A stretch of DNA of 64,000 nt from Synechococcus sp. CBW1002 (GCF_015840915.1 NZ_CP060398.1:2728001-2792000), one strand, 5' to 3'; positions 7,674-15,519 are shown, counted from the first letter of the stretch. Numbers and translations: made by a program. The notes: generated by a model not told the origin, from the letters alone.

Positions 7674-8063
7674 CGGGCCTGCGGTTTGCTGTATATTCAA
7701 TCCATGGCTGCCTTCGGGAGGTCAAGGGTCAGACGGCTGGTGTTAATCAGGTCGGCCCATTATGCAAATGATGCATAGTTGCGTCATTCGCATAAGTTTT
7801 TGCGTTATCTTTGTCTCTCCAACTCTGAAATTCAGTGGTGCTGCTGCTGGTCACGGGAGTGCGCCAGTTCCGGCGGATGGAGCAGCGATTTGCGGATGTG
7901 ATCTGACTGCACCATCAACTGGACTTCATGACATGGCCCGCCGTCAGGCCCTCGCTGACCTTCTTTCACGACCTCGATTGGCCATCCCCCATGGCCCAGG
8001 CGCCGCCGCTGTCCATCGCAAGGCAGAACTGCCTTACAGTTAGGCCAAGGACACTCTTTCGCC
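7674..8063 (+). other. Intergenic region with a 3' remnant of a membrane-protein-like gene
   Basis: No complete gene. A short frame ending in a TGA at 7903-7905 reads VVLLLVTGVRQFRRMEQRFA-DVI, which looks like the C-terminal end of a lost protein. The 41-bp segment 7869-7909 recurs at 15436-15476 with six or seven differences, there also upstream of an antitoxin gene. Confidence 0.45.
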
Positions 8064-8339
8064 ATGGCGACCCGTCAGGCTTCATCTCGTGGTGCATCAC
8101 TCACGGTCACCAGCAAGGGCCAGGTGACCTTGCGCAAGGAGCTACTCGCCCATCTCGGCGTTGAGCCCGGCCAGCGGATTGATGTGGAGGTGCTGCCCGG
8201 TGGGCGATTGGAGCTCCATGCCGAACAGGCGACCGGCACGATCGATGGTTTTATCGGTCTGCTGGCTGGGCGCAGCAGCCATCGGGCCAGCTTGCGGGAG
8301 CTCCAGGACGCCATGACGGCTGGTTGGGCTGGCCGGTGA
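8064..8339 (+). CDS. AbrB/MazE-type antitoxin (VapB-like)
   Basis: A 91-residue protein with a swapped-hairpin SpoVT/AbrB DNA-binding domain in its first half (ASLTVTSKGQVTLRKELL, then GVEPGQRIDVEVLPGGRLEL) and a short C-terminal tail likely to bind the toxin. Its TGA overlaps the GTG of the PIN-domain gene by 4 bp, so the two are translationally coupled. Such antitoxins neutralise the partner RNase and repress their own promoter (family knowledge). Confidence 0.88.
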   Translation: MATRQASSRGASLTVTSKGQVTLRKELLAHLGVEPGQRIDVEVLPGGRLELHAEQATGTIDGFIGLLAGRSSHRASLRELQDAMTAGWAGR

Positions 8340-8731
8340 AGATCACGGCCGATACCAACGTCCTGGTACGCGCGCTGGTGCAGGACGATCCAGACCAAGC
8401 CAGTGCCGCGAGCGCCCTGCTGGAGCGGGCGGAATTGGTGGCGATCCCCCTCCCTGTGCTGTGCGAATTGGTGTGGGTGCTGCGGCGGATGTATCGCTTC
8501 AGCACCTGCGACTGCATCGGCGCCATCGAAGCGCTGCTGGCCAGCGAAAGTGTGCGGACTGATCGCCCAGCTGTGCGTGCCGGGATGCAGCTTATGGCGG
8601 CCGGCGGCGACTTTGCCGATGGCGTGATCGCTTACGGCGGACGCCAGCTGGGCGGCCAGCAGCTCGTCACGTTTGACCGAGACGCAGCACGGCTCCTGGC
8701 AGCAGCCGGTGAGCCGGTGCTTCTTCTTTGA
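8336..8731 (+). CDS. PIN-domain ribonuclease toxin (VapC-like)
   Basis: A 131-residue PIN-domain protein starting at GTG 8336 within the antitoxin stop. The acidic metal-binding residues are visible: Asp in ITADTNVLVRAL near residue 5, Glu in LCELVWVL near 43, Asp in DFADGVIAYGG near 98 and Asp in TFDRDAARLL near 115. VapC toxins cleave tRNA or rRNA when freed from the antitoxin. All key residues are present, so the pair appears intact. This pair stands at the edge of a gene-poor, decayed stretch. Confidence 0.88.
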   Translation: MKITADTNVLVRALVQDDPDQASAASALLERAELVAIPLPVLCELVWVLRRMYRFSTCDCIGAIEALLASESVRTDRPAVRAGMQLMAAGGDFADGVIAYGGRQLGGQQLVTFDRDAARLLAAAGEPVLLL

Positions 8732-8955
8732 TCTCTTTCGTTGTGGTGATCCGGCAGGTCTCGATCTCAACCGGGGTGGCAGCCGGGCTCGGGTGTTCGA
8801 CGGTCTGGATCGAACCCGTGTTTGTGTTCACCGGCACGCTGCTGAGCCTGGTGCTCGCCGGCACGGCTGTGGGCGGCTCAGCGGTTCTGCTGCTGCTGGT
8901 GTGGATGGTGGACCGGCTGGCGATGCCGATCCTGATCGAGCGCATGAGTGCCTGA
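8728..8955 (+). CDS. Small hydrophobic protein (uncertain)
   Basis: A 75-codon frame starting at a TTG that overlaps the toxin stop (GTG 8743 is another start). It has one or two predicted membrane segments (VFVFTGTLLSLVLAGTAV and SAVLLLLVWMVDRLAMPIL). No family is recognised. Translational coupling to the toxin gene and the hydrophobic pattern favour a real protein; its size and lack of homologues in memory argue for caution. Confidence 0.35.
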   Translation: MISFVVVIRQVSISTGVAAGLGCSTVWIEPVFVFTGTLLSLVLAGTAVGGSAVLLLLVWMVDRLAMPILIERMSA

Positions 8956-8979
8956 TTGCCTTAACATGAACAATTCATC

Positions 8980-9228
8980 GTGGCTGCCCGAAACCATCCA
9001 GAACTCCCCGCAGAGCGAGCCACAGAGCGGATAGCGGTGTTCATGACACCTACAGAAAAGGCTGTCTACGCCCACGACAGCGCCCATGCCGACACCCGTG
9101 CACTCGCTGAAGAGGAAGCACTGGAAGCCGCTCTGAAGCAGCTGGAACTCAGCACCAGCCGCACAGAACGGATCCTGGATGCGGCCTTGGCTGAAGTGCG
9201 AGCTGCTTTGAGCCCACAGGCCGCGTGA
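8980..9228 (+). CDS. Small helical protein, possible orphan antitoxin
   Basis: An 82-residue protein from GTG 8980. The stretch RIAVFMTPTEKAVYAHDSA followed by long charged helices (ALAEEEALEAALKQLE) resembles ribbon-helix-helix antitoxins or plasmid-stability proteins, but no toxin follows. A broken AbrB-type antitoxin frame begins 55 bp downstream. Function is uncertain. Confidence 0.45.
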   Translation: MAARNHPELPAERATERIAVFMTPTEKAVYAHDSAHADTRALAEEEALEAALKQLELSTSRTERILDAALAEVRAALSPQAA

Positions 9229-9282
9229 TTCGCCCGGAAGCCTTGCTCGACGTCCAGGCGCCGGACGATCTGAACGCCAGGC

Positions 9283-9423
9283 TTGCCGTCACCCCTCCCG
9301 CTGTCATCCAAGGGCCAACTGGTCATTCCGGCACGGTTGCGGCTTCTGTTGGGGCTCCAGCCCGGCGACCGGCTGGCGTTGAGCCTGGAGCAGATGGACC
9401 CGGCGCTGTACGCCAAGCCATGA
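9283..9423 (+). pseudogene. AbrB/MazE-type antitoxin remnant
   Basis: From a TTG at 9283 the frame reads LSSKGQLVIPARLRLLLG then LQPGDRLALSLEQ, an unmistakable SpoVT/AbrB domain, and stops after 46 residues, without the toxin-binding tail. Another small frame (9546-9626, 26 residues, MARTRYPVTLDGD) follows, but no toxin gene is seen up to galE. Confidence 0.6.
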
Positions 9424-9693
9424 GCTTGCCCGTGGCGTTCGACACCAGGGTCTGCTGGCCATTCGCCATCTCCATCTGGAGCAGGAAGAGCTCGTGAAAC
9501 GAGGCACCTCGCTCGCAGCGAGGACTGTGGGGCGAGGAGACCTTCATGGCGCGGACTCGATACCCCGTGACGCTGGATGGCGACGCTCTTTTGCGTGACG
9601 CCCTCGCAGACGACGAGACGTTCTGAAGTGGCGACTGCTCTCTGGCACTTGCAGCGGGCCGGCCGGGTGCTCCCCTGACCTGTTGACCATGCC

Positions 9694-10737
9694 ATGACCA
9701 TCCTGGTGACCGGCGGAGCCGGCTACATCGGCAGCCACACGGTGCGGGCCTTGCAACGGCAAGGCTTCTCCGTGGTGGTGCTCGACAACCTGGTGTACGG
9801 CCATGCCGACATCGTTGAGATCCTGGGGGTTCCCCTGGTGCAGGGCCAGGTGGGCGATCGGCCTCTGCTGGACCAGCTCCTGAGCGGAGACCATCCGGCC
9901 TGTGCTGGCGAGCCGATGGAGGCGGTGCTGCACTTTGCCGCTTACGCCTATGTGGGCGAGAGCGTGGCGGATCCGGCCAGGTATTACCGCAACAACCTGG
10001 GCGATTCACTCACTTTGCTGGAGGCTCTGCTGGCGGAGGGTCAGCGCCGTGGTGAGGCGCCGGTGCCGATTGTTTTTTCGAGCACCTGTGCCACCTACGG
10101 CATCCCGCAGCCCGACCAGATCCCGATTCGGGAGAGTTGCCCGCAGCGGCCGATCAACCCCTATGGCCGCAGCAAGCAGATGGTGGAGCAGCTGCTGGCG
10201 GATTTCGGCGAGGCCTACGGGCTGCCGAGCGTGATCTTCCGTTATTTCAATGCCGCCGGCGCCGATCCGGCCGGTGATCTGGGCGAAGACCATACGCCCG
10301 AAACCCACTTGATCCCGCTGGTGCTGGATGCGATCAGCGGCCGCCTCGCTGAGCTGCAGATCTATGGAGACGACTACCCCACCCCGGATGGCACCTGCAT
10401 CCGTGATTACATCCATGTGTGTGATCTCGCCGATGCCCACGTTCTGGGGCTGCAACGGCTTCTGGCAGACAAGGGGCGGCACATCTACAACCTGGGCACT
10501 GGCACGGGTGCCTCGGTGCAGCAGGTGATTGATGCCGCGAAGGCCACCACCCAGCGGGGGCTGCTGACCCAGGTGGCACCACGCCGCCCCGGCGATCCAC
10601 CTGTGCTGGTGGCGTCAGCTGAAAAAGCACAGATCGAGCTGGGCTGGCGGCCTCGCTATCCCGAACTCTCCACAATCCTCGCCCATGCCTGGGCCTGGCA
10701 TCAGCATCGCGTCTGGCCGAAGTGCGTGCAGCACTGA
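9694..10737 (+). CDS. galE: UDP-glucose 4-epimerase
   Basis: A 347-residue extended short-chain dehydrogenase. NAD-binding GGAGYIGSH at residues 7-15, LDNLVYG, the catalytic Ser/Thr region FSSTCATYG, YxxxK in YGRSK, and GalE-type FRYFNAAGADP and IRDYIHVCDLA segments are all present and uninterrupted. It interconverts UDP-glucose and UDP-galactose, supplying galactosyl donors for the polysaccharide. Start ATG 9694 places the Rossmann glycine motif at the very N-terminus as usual. It is followed by decayed sugar-nucleotide genes (ugd copies, uxs fragment), with which it once formed a nucleotide-sugar block. Confidence 0.95.
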   Translation: MTILVTGGAGYIGSHTVRALQRQGFSVVVLDNLVYGHADIVEILGVPLVQGQVGDRPLLDQLLSGDHPACAGEPMEAVLHFAAYAYVGESVADPARYYRNNLGDSLTLLEALLAEGQRRGEAPVPIVFSSTCATYGIPQPDQIPIRESCPQRPINPYGRSKQMVEQLLADFGEAYGLPSVIFRYFNAAGADPAGDLGEDHTPETHLIPLVLDAISGRLAELQIYGDDYPTPDGTCIRDYIHVCDLADAHVLGLQRLLADKGRHIYNLGTGTGASVQQVIDAAKATTQRGLLTQVAPRRPGDPPVLVASAEKAQIELGWRPRYPELSTILAHAWAWHQHRVWPKCVQH

Positions 10738-10817
10738 AACACCGGCAGGCATGAGCGTTACGGATCGGGCTGGCTCCGCTATCGTGATCCACTCCACGGT
10801 TGTCTCATCCATAACGT

Positions 10818-11115
10818 TGAGATCATGGTGATCGCCGGTATCCCCCGCGAAGACATCCGCCATACCAGGGCTGTGCAGGACTGGCTTGCCGAGGGCCGCC
10901 AGGAGGGCCTGCAGGAAGGTGAAGTCCGAGGCGAAGCCAAGGTGACCCTCCGCCTCCTCAACCGCCGCTGCGGCCGCCTCACTGGCGCCACCACCGCCCT
11001 GATCCCGGCCAAGCCCCAGGAGCAACTGAAAGCCCTGGCGGACTCCCTGCTCAACTTACAGGGCCCGGCCGACCTGGCCGCCTGGCTGGCCGCAAACGCC
11101 GCAGCCGCGAACTGA
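10818..11115 (+). pseudogene. Rpn-type nuclease (DUF2887/DUF4351), C-terminal fragment
   Basis: About 97 residues beginning [19 protein letters not shown], colinear with the last third of the full gene at 12260-13177, including the DUF4351-like tail ([15 protein letters not shown] and [18 protein letters not shown]). The N-terminal nuclease part is missing, so it is the truncated left copy of the tandem duplication described for this region. Confidence 0.75.
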
Positions 11116-11133
11116 CACCAAACCTCAAGGCCA

Positions 11134-11284
11134 TCACCCTCCAGCCCCCCGGCCCCCCAGCCCGAACAAAGCGCTGAGCCGCCGCCTGCCGGCGAGCGCC
11201 TTGCCCCACCGGCTCCCGCACGGGCTGCAGCCCCCTGGCATCTGCACGCCCCCTTGCCCGTTCTGCATGCCCCCTCCACGTCCG
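11134..11284 (+). repeat. Duplicated spacer block A
   Basis: GC-rich spacer containing CCCCAGCCCGAAC and CTCCCGCACGGGCTGCAGCC. Closely similar blocks occur at 12107-12220 and 13299-13460, each between a nuclease and an ugd copy or at the module border. These mark the ends of the duplicated unit. Confidence 0.65.
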
Positions 11285-12025
11285 GTGACCTCGATCTGCT
11301 GCCTGGGTGCGGGGTATGTGGGCGGCCCGACGATGGCGGTGATCGCCGATCGCTGCCCCGAGATCCAGGTGACGGTGGTGGATCTCAACGCCGAGCGGAT
11401 TGCGGCGTGGAACGATCCCGATCTGGCCCAGCCGACATGGTGATCATCTCGGTGAACACCCCCAGCAACCGGGGACACACGATCGTGGTGGAGAAGAGCA
11501 CCCTGCTTGTGCGCACCGCCGCGGTGATCCAGCAGATCCTGTGGTCGGCAGATAGTGCTGGCGCAGCCGACGACCAGCCGGCTCGCTCCTTCTCGGTGCT
11601 CTCCAACCCCGAATTTCTGGCAGAGGGCACGGCGATTGCCGATCTGGAGGCCCCGGATCGGGTGCTGATCGGCGGCGACGACCCCCAGGCGATCGCGGCC
11701 CTGGCGGCCATCGACGGCCAGTGGGTGTCGGGCGAGCGCATCCTCACCACCAACCTGTGGAGCAGTGAGCTGAGCAAGCTCACCGCCAATGCCTTCCTGG
11801 CGCACCGAAAGAGCTCCCTCCCAGCTCGATCAACGGCATTGCCGCCTTCTGCGAGGCCACCGGCGCCGATGTGCGTGAGGTGGCCGCGGGCGATCGGTGC
11901 CGACAGCCGCAACTCGCTGCGCGAGAAGCCTGCGGCTACGGTGGCAAATTTCTGCAGGCGGGGCCGGGCTTTGGCGGCAGCTGCTTCCAGAAGGACATCC
12001 TCAACCTGGTGGTCCTCTGCCGCTT
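11285..12025 (+). pseudogene. ugd: UDP-glucose 6-dehydrogenase, decayed copy 1
   Basis: Reads [20 protein letters not shown] and later [53 protein letters not shown], all UGD motifs. A deletion removes the segment between NDPDLA and ADMV (about a dozen residues), another removes the part after SVNTPS, a frameshift follows NAFLAHR, and a 33-bp two-hairpin repeat is inserted at 11909-11941. The frame ends before the C-terminal domain. It is a dead paralogue of the copy at 13468-14927. Confidence 0.85.
11909..11941 (+). repeat. Two-hairpin small dispersed repeat, copy 1
   Basis: GCAA, then stem-loop CTCGC-TGC-GCGAG, an A, then stem-loop AGCC-TGC-GGCT, then ACGG. It sits in ugd copy 1 right after the codons for GADSR, at the same site as copy 3 in ugd copy 2. 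Confidence 0.85.
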
Positions 12026-12106
12026 TCCATGCGCCTATCGAGCAGGGCGGCCAGTTGCTGGCGGTAGCGCTAATGGGTGCAGCTCCGAGCGGCTGGGGCG
12101 AACCCG

Positions 12107-12220
12107 GATTGGCTTCCCCCTGAGCCGCCAGGCTCCCCAGCCCGAACCAAACGCTCAGCCTCCTGCCGCCAACGAGGCTCCACAGGCACCAGCCCTCTCA
12201 CGGGCTGCAGCCCCACCCCC
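12107..12220 (+). repeat. Duplicated spacer block B
   Basis: Contains GGCTTCCCCCTGAGCCGCCA and CACGGGCTGCAGCCCC, similar to the spacer blocks at 11134 and 13299. It directly precedes the full-length nuclease gene. Confidence 0.55.
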
Positions 12221-12259
12221 AAGCCGCAGCTACCTTGCCGCCAGCCAGCGCTGGCAACC

Positions 12260-13177
12260 TTGAACACCGACCGCTGGTATTACCGCGTCTTCCAAGGCGC
12301 CCCCGACCTGATCCGCGCACTCCTGCCTGGCTCGGTCGCCAACGCCAACACGCTGGGCTTCGACCCCTCAGCCCCCGGCGACAGCCTCTACCGATTTGAA
12401 GCCCTCGAGATCAAAGAGCTGAGCCATCGCCTCGACGGCGTGCTCTGGCCCCGCCCAACCACCGGCTGCGCCGACACCGGCAGCCCGGACTTTCCGGTGG
12501 TGCTGCTGGAGGTGCAGATGCACCCGGATCCAGGCTTCCACCACCGCCTGGCAGCGCAGACCTACCGCTTCCTGCAGCAGCACCCCCGGGTGGAGCACTG
12601 GGTCGTGCTCGTGATCACGCCCCACAACCGCCTCAACCTGGGCCCGAGCCAAGCCCTGCAGCTGTTTCTGCAGCAGGTGGCGTGGATCAACCTGGAGGAG
12701 CTGAGCCAGCAGCCCAACCTCGATCCCCTGCTCAACCTGCTCACCCTGCCCGTGCGCCCAGAGAGCGAGCTGGCGGCGAGCAGTCAGCAGATCCTGGCCA
12801 GCCGCCCGGATCTGGACCAGGTTGTGCTGCCTATGCTGATTCAACGATTTCCGCAGCTGAGCGAGGAGCAGATCATGGTGATCGCCGGCATCCCCCGCGA
12901 AGAAATCCGCCACAGCAGGGCCGTTCAGGAGTGGCTCGCCGAGGGCCGCCAGGAAGGCCGCCAGGAAGGTCGCCAGGAAGGCCGCCAGGAAGGGGAAGCT
13001 GCAGTCACCCTCCGCCTCCTCAACCGCCGCTGCGGCCCGCTGAGCGAGGCCACCACCGCCCAGATCCAGGCCCTGCCGCTGGAGCAGCTGGAAGCCCTGG
13101 CCGACGCCCTGCTCGACTTCCAGGGCCCAGCCGATCTGGCCGCCTGGCTGGTCGCCAATGGCGCAGCCGCGACATGA
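12260..13177 (+). CDS. Rpn-family nuclease / putative transposase (DUF2887 + DUF4351)
   Basis: A 305-residue protein. The TTG at 12260 is preferred over upstream in-frame starts because it gives [18 protein letters not shown], the usual DUF2887 N-terminus, while upstream sequence is repeated spacer. PD-(D/E)XK-like core: [15 protein letters not shown] and [13 protein letters not shown] near residues 40-90 (Asp and E-x-Q). The C-terminal half has [11 protein letters not shown], a run of four EGRQ repeats (12-bp DNA repeats at about 12945-12995) and a DUF4351 tail. Rpn proteins promote RecA-independent recombination (family knowledge). It is the intact member of the duplicated nuclease-ugd module. 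Confidence 0.8.
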   Translation: MNTDRWYYRVFQGAPDLIRALLPGSVANANTLGFDPSAPGDSLYRFEALEIKELSHRLDGVLWPRPTTGCADTGSPDFPVVLLEVQMHPDPGFHHRLAAQTYRFLQQHPRVEHWVVLVITPHNRLNLGPSQALQLFLQQVAWINLEELSQQPNLDPLLNLLTLPVRPESELAASSQQILASRPDLDQVVLPMLIQRFPQLSEEQIMVIAGIPREEIRHSRAVQEWLAEGRQEGRQEGRQEGRQEGEAAVTLRLLNRRCGPLSEATTAQIQALPLEQLEALADALLDFQGPADLAAWLVANGAAAT

Positions 13178-13204
13178 CACCACAGGCCAAGGCCATCACT
13201 CCCC

Positions 13205-13230
13205 AGCCCCGCTGCCCCGGCCGCGGGGCT
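13205..13230 (+). terminator. Hairpin downstream of the Rpn nuclease gene
   Basis: AGCCCCGC (13205-13212) pairs with GCGGGGCT (13223-13230) over a 10-nt loop, followed by TCTTGTT. Located 27 bp after the nuclease stop, so probably an intrinsic terminator, with a weak T-tract. Confidence 0.5.
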
Positions 13231-13245
13231 TCTTGTTGCCGCGAG

Positions 13246-13265
13246 ACCACACCACATCTGGTGTC
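13246..13265 (+). repeat. 20-bp palindromic dispersed repeat, copy 1
   Basis: ACCACACCACATCTGGTGTC; an inverted copy with one difference lies at 57060-57079. The inner ACACCA/TGGTGT arms can pair. Confidence 0.5.
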
Positions 13266-13298
13266 TCCAACCCCGAAATCCGTAAGCCTCTTGAAGGG

Positions 13299-13460
13299 GC
13301 TTCCCCCTGAGCCGCCAGGATCCCCAGCCCGAACGACGCTCTGAGCCACCGCCCGCCGGCGAGCGCCCGGCCCCACCAGCTCCCGCACGGGCTGCAGCCC
13401 CCTGGCGTCTGCGCCCCCCCTGCCCTTCCTTCTATGCCCCCTCCACCCCCGGCCACCAAG
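13299..13460 (+). repeat. Duplicated spacer block C
   Basis: Similar over most of its length to 11134-11284 (shared CTCCCGCACGGGCTGCAGCC and CGCCGGCGAGCGCC) and joins directly to ugd copy 2, as block A joins ugd copy 1. Confidence 0.65.
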
Positions 13461-13467
13461 CTTTGCT

Positions 13468-13500
13468 GCAACTCGCTTCGCGAGAAGCCTTCGGCTACGG
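13468..13500 (+). repeat. Two-hairpin small dispersed repeat, copy 2
   Basis: Stems CTCGC-TTC-GCGAG and AGCC-TTC-GGCT between GCAA and ACGG. It interrupts the first codons of ugd copy 2 and shifts the reading frame between the N-terminal CC codons and AGYVGG. Confidence 0.85.
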
Positions 13501-14177
13501 CGCCGGCTATGTGGGCGGGCCCACGATGGCGGTGATCGCCGATCGCTGCCCCGAGATCCAGGTGACGGTGGTGGATCTCAACGCCGAGCGGATTGCGGCC
13601 TGGAACGATGCCGATCTGAGCCGGCTGCCGGTGTATGAGCCGGGGCTGGATGCTCCAGCCGACATGGTGTTCATCTCGGTGAACACCCCCACCAAAACCA
13701 AGGGCCAGGGCGCCGGCCAGGCCAGTGATCTCAGGTGGGTGGAAGCCAGCGCCCGCACCGTGGCTAAAGCGGCGCAGGGTCACACGATCGTGGTGGAGAA
13801 GAGCACCCTGCCGGTGCGCACGGCGGCGGTGATCCAGGAGATCCTGGGGTCGGCGGAGGGCGGCAAGACCTTCTCGGTGCTCTCCAACCCCGAGTTCCTG
13901 GCAGAGGGCACCGCCATCCCCGATCTGGAGGCCCCGGATCGGGTGCTGATCGGCGGCGACGACCCCCAGGCGATCGCCGCCCTGGCGGCCATCTACGGCC
14001 AGTGGGTGCCGGGCGAGCGCATCCTCACCACCAACCTCTGGAGCAGTGAGCTGAGCAAGCTCACCGCCAACGCCTTCCTGGCCCAGCGCATCAGTTCGAT
14101 CAACGGCATTGCCGCCTTCTGTGAGGCCACCGGGGCGGATGTGCAGGAGGTAGCCCGCGCCATCGGGGCCGACAGCC

Positions 14178-14210
14178 GCAACTCGCTTCGCGAGAAGCCT
14201 GCGGCTACGG
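14178..14210 (+). repeat. Two-hairpin small dispersed repeat, copy 3
   Basis: Stems CTCGC-TTC-GCGAG and AGCC-TGC-GGCT. Inserted after the GADSR codons of ugd copy 2 and responsible for its central frameshift. Confidence 0.85.
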
Positions 14211-14361
14211 CAGAAGTTTCTGCAGGCGGGGCCGGGCTTTGGCGGCAGCTGCTTCCAGAAGGACATCCTCAACCTGGTGTACCTCTGTCGGCATTACGGC
14301 CTGGAGGAGGTGGCGGTCTACTGGGAGCAGGTGGTGACCCTCAACCACTGGCAGCAGCAGC

Positions 14362-14393
14362 GCAACCGCTCCGCGGAAGCCAAGGGCTACGCC
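14362..14393 (+). repeat. Two-hairpin small dispersed repeat, copy 4
   Basis: Stems CCGC-TCC-GCGG and AGCC-AAG-GGCT. Stem bases differ from copies 1-3 but pairing is kept. The insertion is in frame. Confidence 0.8.
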
Positions 14394-14436
14394 CGGCTGG
14401 TGATCACCAGGCTGTTCGGGACGGTGAGCGGCAAGC

Positions 14437-14468
14437 GCAACCGCTTCGCGGAAGCCAAGGGCTACGCC
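14437..14468 (+). repeat. Two-hairpin small dispersed repeat, copy 5
   Basis: Stems CCGC-TTC-GCGG and AGCC-AAG-GGCT; second unit of the 75-bp tandem duplication. Confidence 0.8.
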
Positions 14469-14733
14469 CGGCTGGTGATCACCAGGCTGTTCGGGACGGT
14501 GAGCGGCAAGCGCATCGGCGTGCTCGGGTTTGCCTTCAAGGCCGATACCAACGACACGCGCGAATCGCCGGCGATCCGCATCTGCAAGGACCTGCTGGAG
14601 GAAGGCGCGATCCTGCAGATCCTCGATCCCAAGGTGAGCGAGCAGCAGATGGCGCAGGATCTCGGCCAGCCCTCCGGGGCTGGTGAGGGCAGCTGGCAGT
14701 GTGCCCGCGATGTGCTGGAGGCGGCCCGGGGCG

Positions 14734-14764
14734 CCGTAGCCGCAGGCTTCCGCGCAGCGGTTGC
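14734..14764 (-). repeat. Two-hairpin small dispersed repeat, copy 6 (inverted)
   Basis: On the minus strand: GCAA, CCGC-TGC-GCGG, AAGCC-TGC-GGCT, ACGG. It adds about ten residues (VAAGFRAAVA) in frame between the AARGA and LLLLTEW parts of ugd copy 2. Confidence 0.85.
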
Positions 14765-14930
14765 CCTGCTGCTGCTCACCGAATGGCAGCAGTTCGCCGG
14801 GATCGACTGGCCGGCGGTGGCGGCGGTGATGCGGCGGCCGGCCTGGCTGTTTGATGCCCGCGCCAAGGCGGATGCGGCTGCAGCACGGGCGGCGGGGCTG
14901 CAGGTGTGGCGCGTGGGGGAGGGCTGAACG

Positions 14931-15206
14931 ATGCCCGCTTCCCTCACCCGCAACCTGATCACCGGCGGGGCCGGTTTCGTGGGCTCCCACCTGGTGGACC
15001 GGCTGATGGCGGCCGGCGAGGAGGTGATCTGCCTCGACAACTATTTCACCGGCCGCAAGCAGAACATCAGCCAGTGGATCGGCCATCCCCGCTTTGAGCT
15101 GATCCGCCACGACGTGACCGATCCGATTCGCCTGGAGGCGGTGATGCACGACATCACGGCGCTGCTGGCAATGGCGCGGCGCCAACCCCAGCCCGAAACT
15201 TGCTGA
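14931..15206 (+). pseudogene. UDP-glucuronate decarboxylase (UXS) N-terminal fragment
   Basis: Begins [20 protein letters not shown] with the NAD-binding glycine motif, then [12 protein letters not shown] and the UXS-like [12 protein letters not shown]. Homology ends near residue 70; the last 20 residues before the TGA at 15206 are unrelated. The catalytic YxxxK half is missing. UXS turns UDP-glucuronate into UDP-xylose, the step after ugd, and the start follows the ugd stop by 3 bp, so the two formed an operon before both were damaged. Confidence 0.8.
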
Positions 15207-15519
15207 GACTTTGAATCCGCCCTGCGTTCCGAGGCACCGTGAGATCAACGAGATCCTGGCCAAGAACATTCTTCGCGACCTCAAACCCTGAGCTCGCACC
15301 CCTGCCGCTCGGGCAACTGGAAGCCCTGGCCGCCAACCCAACAGCCATTGGAGGAGCAAGCCGGGTCAGCTGACCGGCAGGGGGCCGTACCCCCGCTTGT
15401 CCAAGCCACCGGGTCGGCCCCGCAAAGCCCTGCACTCCGGCGCATGGAAAAGCGCTTTGCCGACGTGATCTGACTGAAAAGTGCAGGTGCGATGCATGCA
15501 GCCTGCTAGCTCCCCCATC
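15207..15519 (+). other. Gap with gene fragments
   Basis: No intact gene. 15299-15335 repeats the nuclease tail (PLGQLEALAAN against [11 protein letters not shown]). A frame ending at 15291 reads INEILAKNILRDLKP, of unknown origin. 15436-15476 is the second copy of the RRMEKRFADVI remnant also seen at 7869-7909. Confidence 0.45.

Larger units (their letters stand above)
14362..14511 (+). repeat. 75-bp tandem duplication within ugd copy 2
   Basis: 14362-14436 and 14437-14511 are identical except for one base in the hairpin loop (CTCC against CTTC). Each unit contains one dispersed repeat plus the codons for [14 protein letters not shown]. In frame, adding 25 residues. Confidence 0.9.
13468..14927 (+). 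pseudogene. ugd: UDP-glucose 6-dehydrogenase, copy 2, broken by inserted repeats
   Basis: Homology to UGD (oxidation of UDP-glucose to UDP-glucuronate) extends from [14 protein letters not shown] to the C-terminal domain ([19 protein letters not shown] near 14530, LLLLTEWQQF near 14770). The active-site region [14 protein letters not shown] is encoded near 14230 but in a different frame from the first half: the repeat at 14178-14210 replaced two codons and shifted the frame by one. The repeat at 13468-13500 likewise removed the normal start. In-frame insertions add the segment after HWQQQR (doubled as a 75-bp tandem repeat) and residues around GFRAAV. As read here the protein cannot be full length. 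The last three codons are followed 3 bp later by the uxs start. Confidence 0.8.

Noticed and set aside
12945-12996. Four 12-bp tandem repeats, considered as a CRISPR or minisatellite
   Set aside because: They encode the EGRQ repeats common in DUF4351-type proteins, with no spacers.
13463-14686. 407-codon frame as a functional UDP-glucose dehydrogenase
   Set aside because: The catalytic [10 protein letters not shown] segment is in another frame after the repeat insertion, and the N-terminal start is lost.
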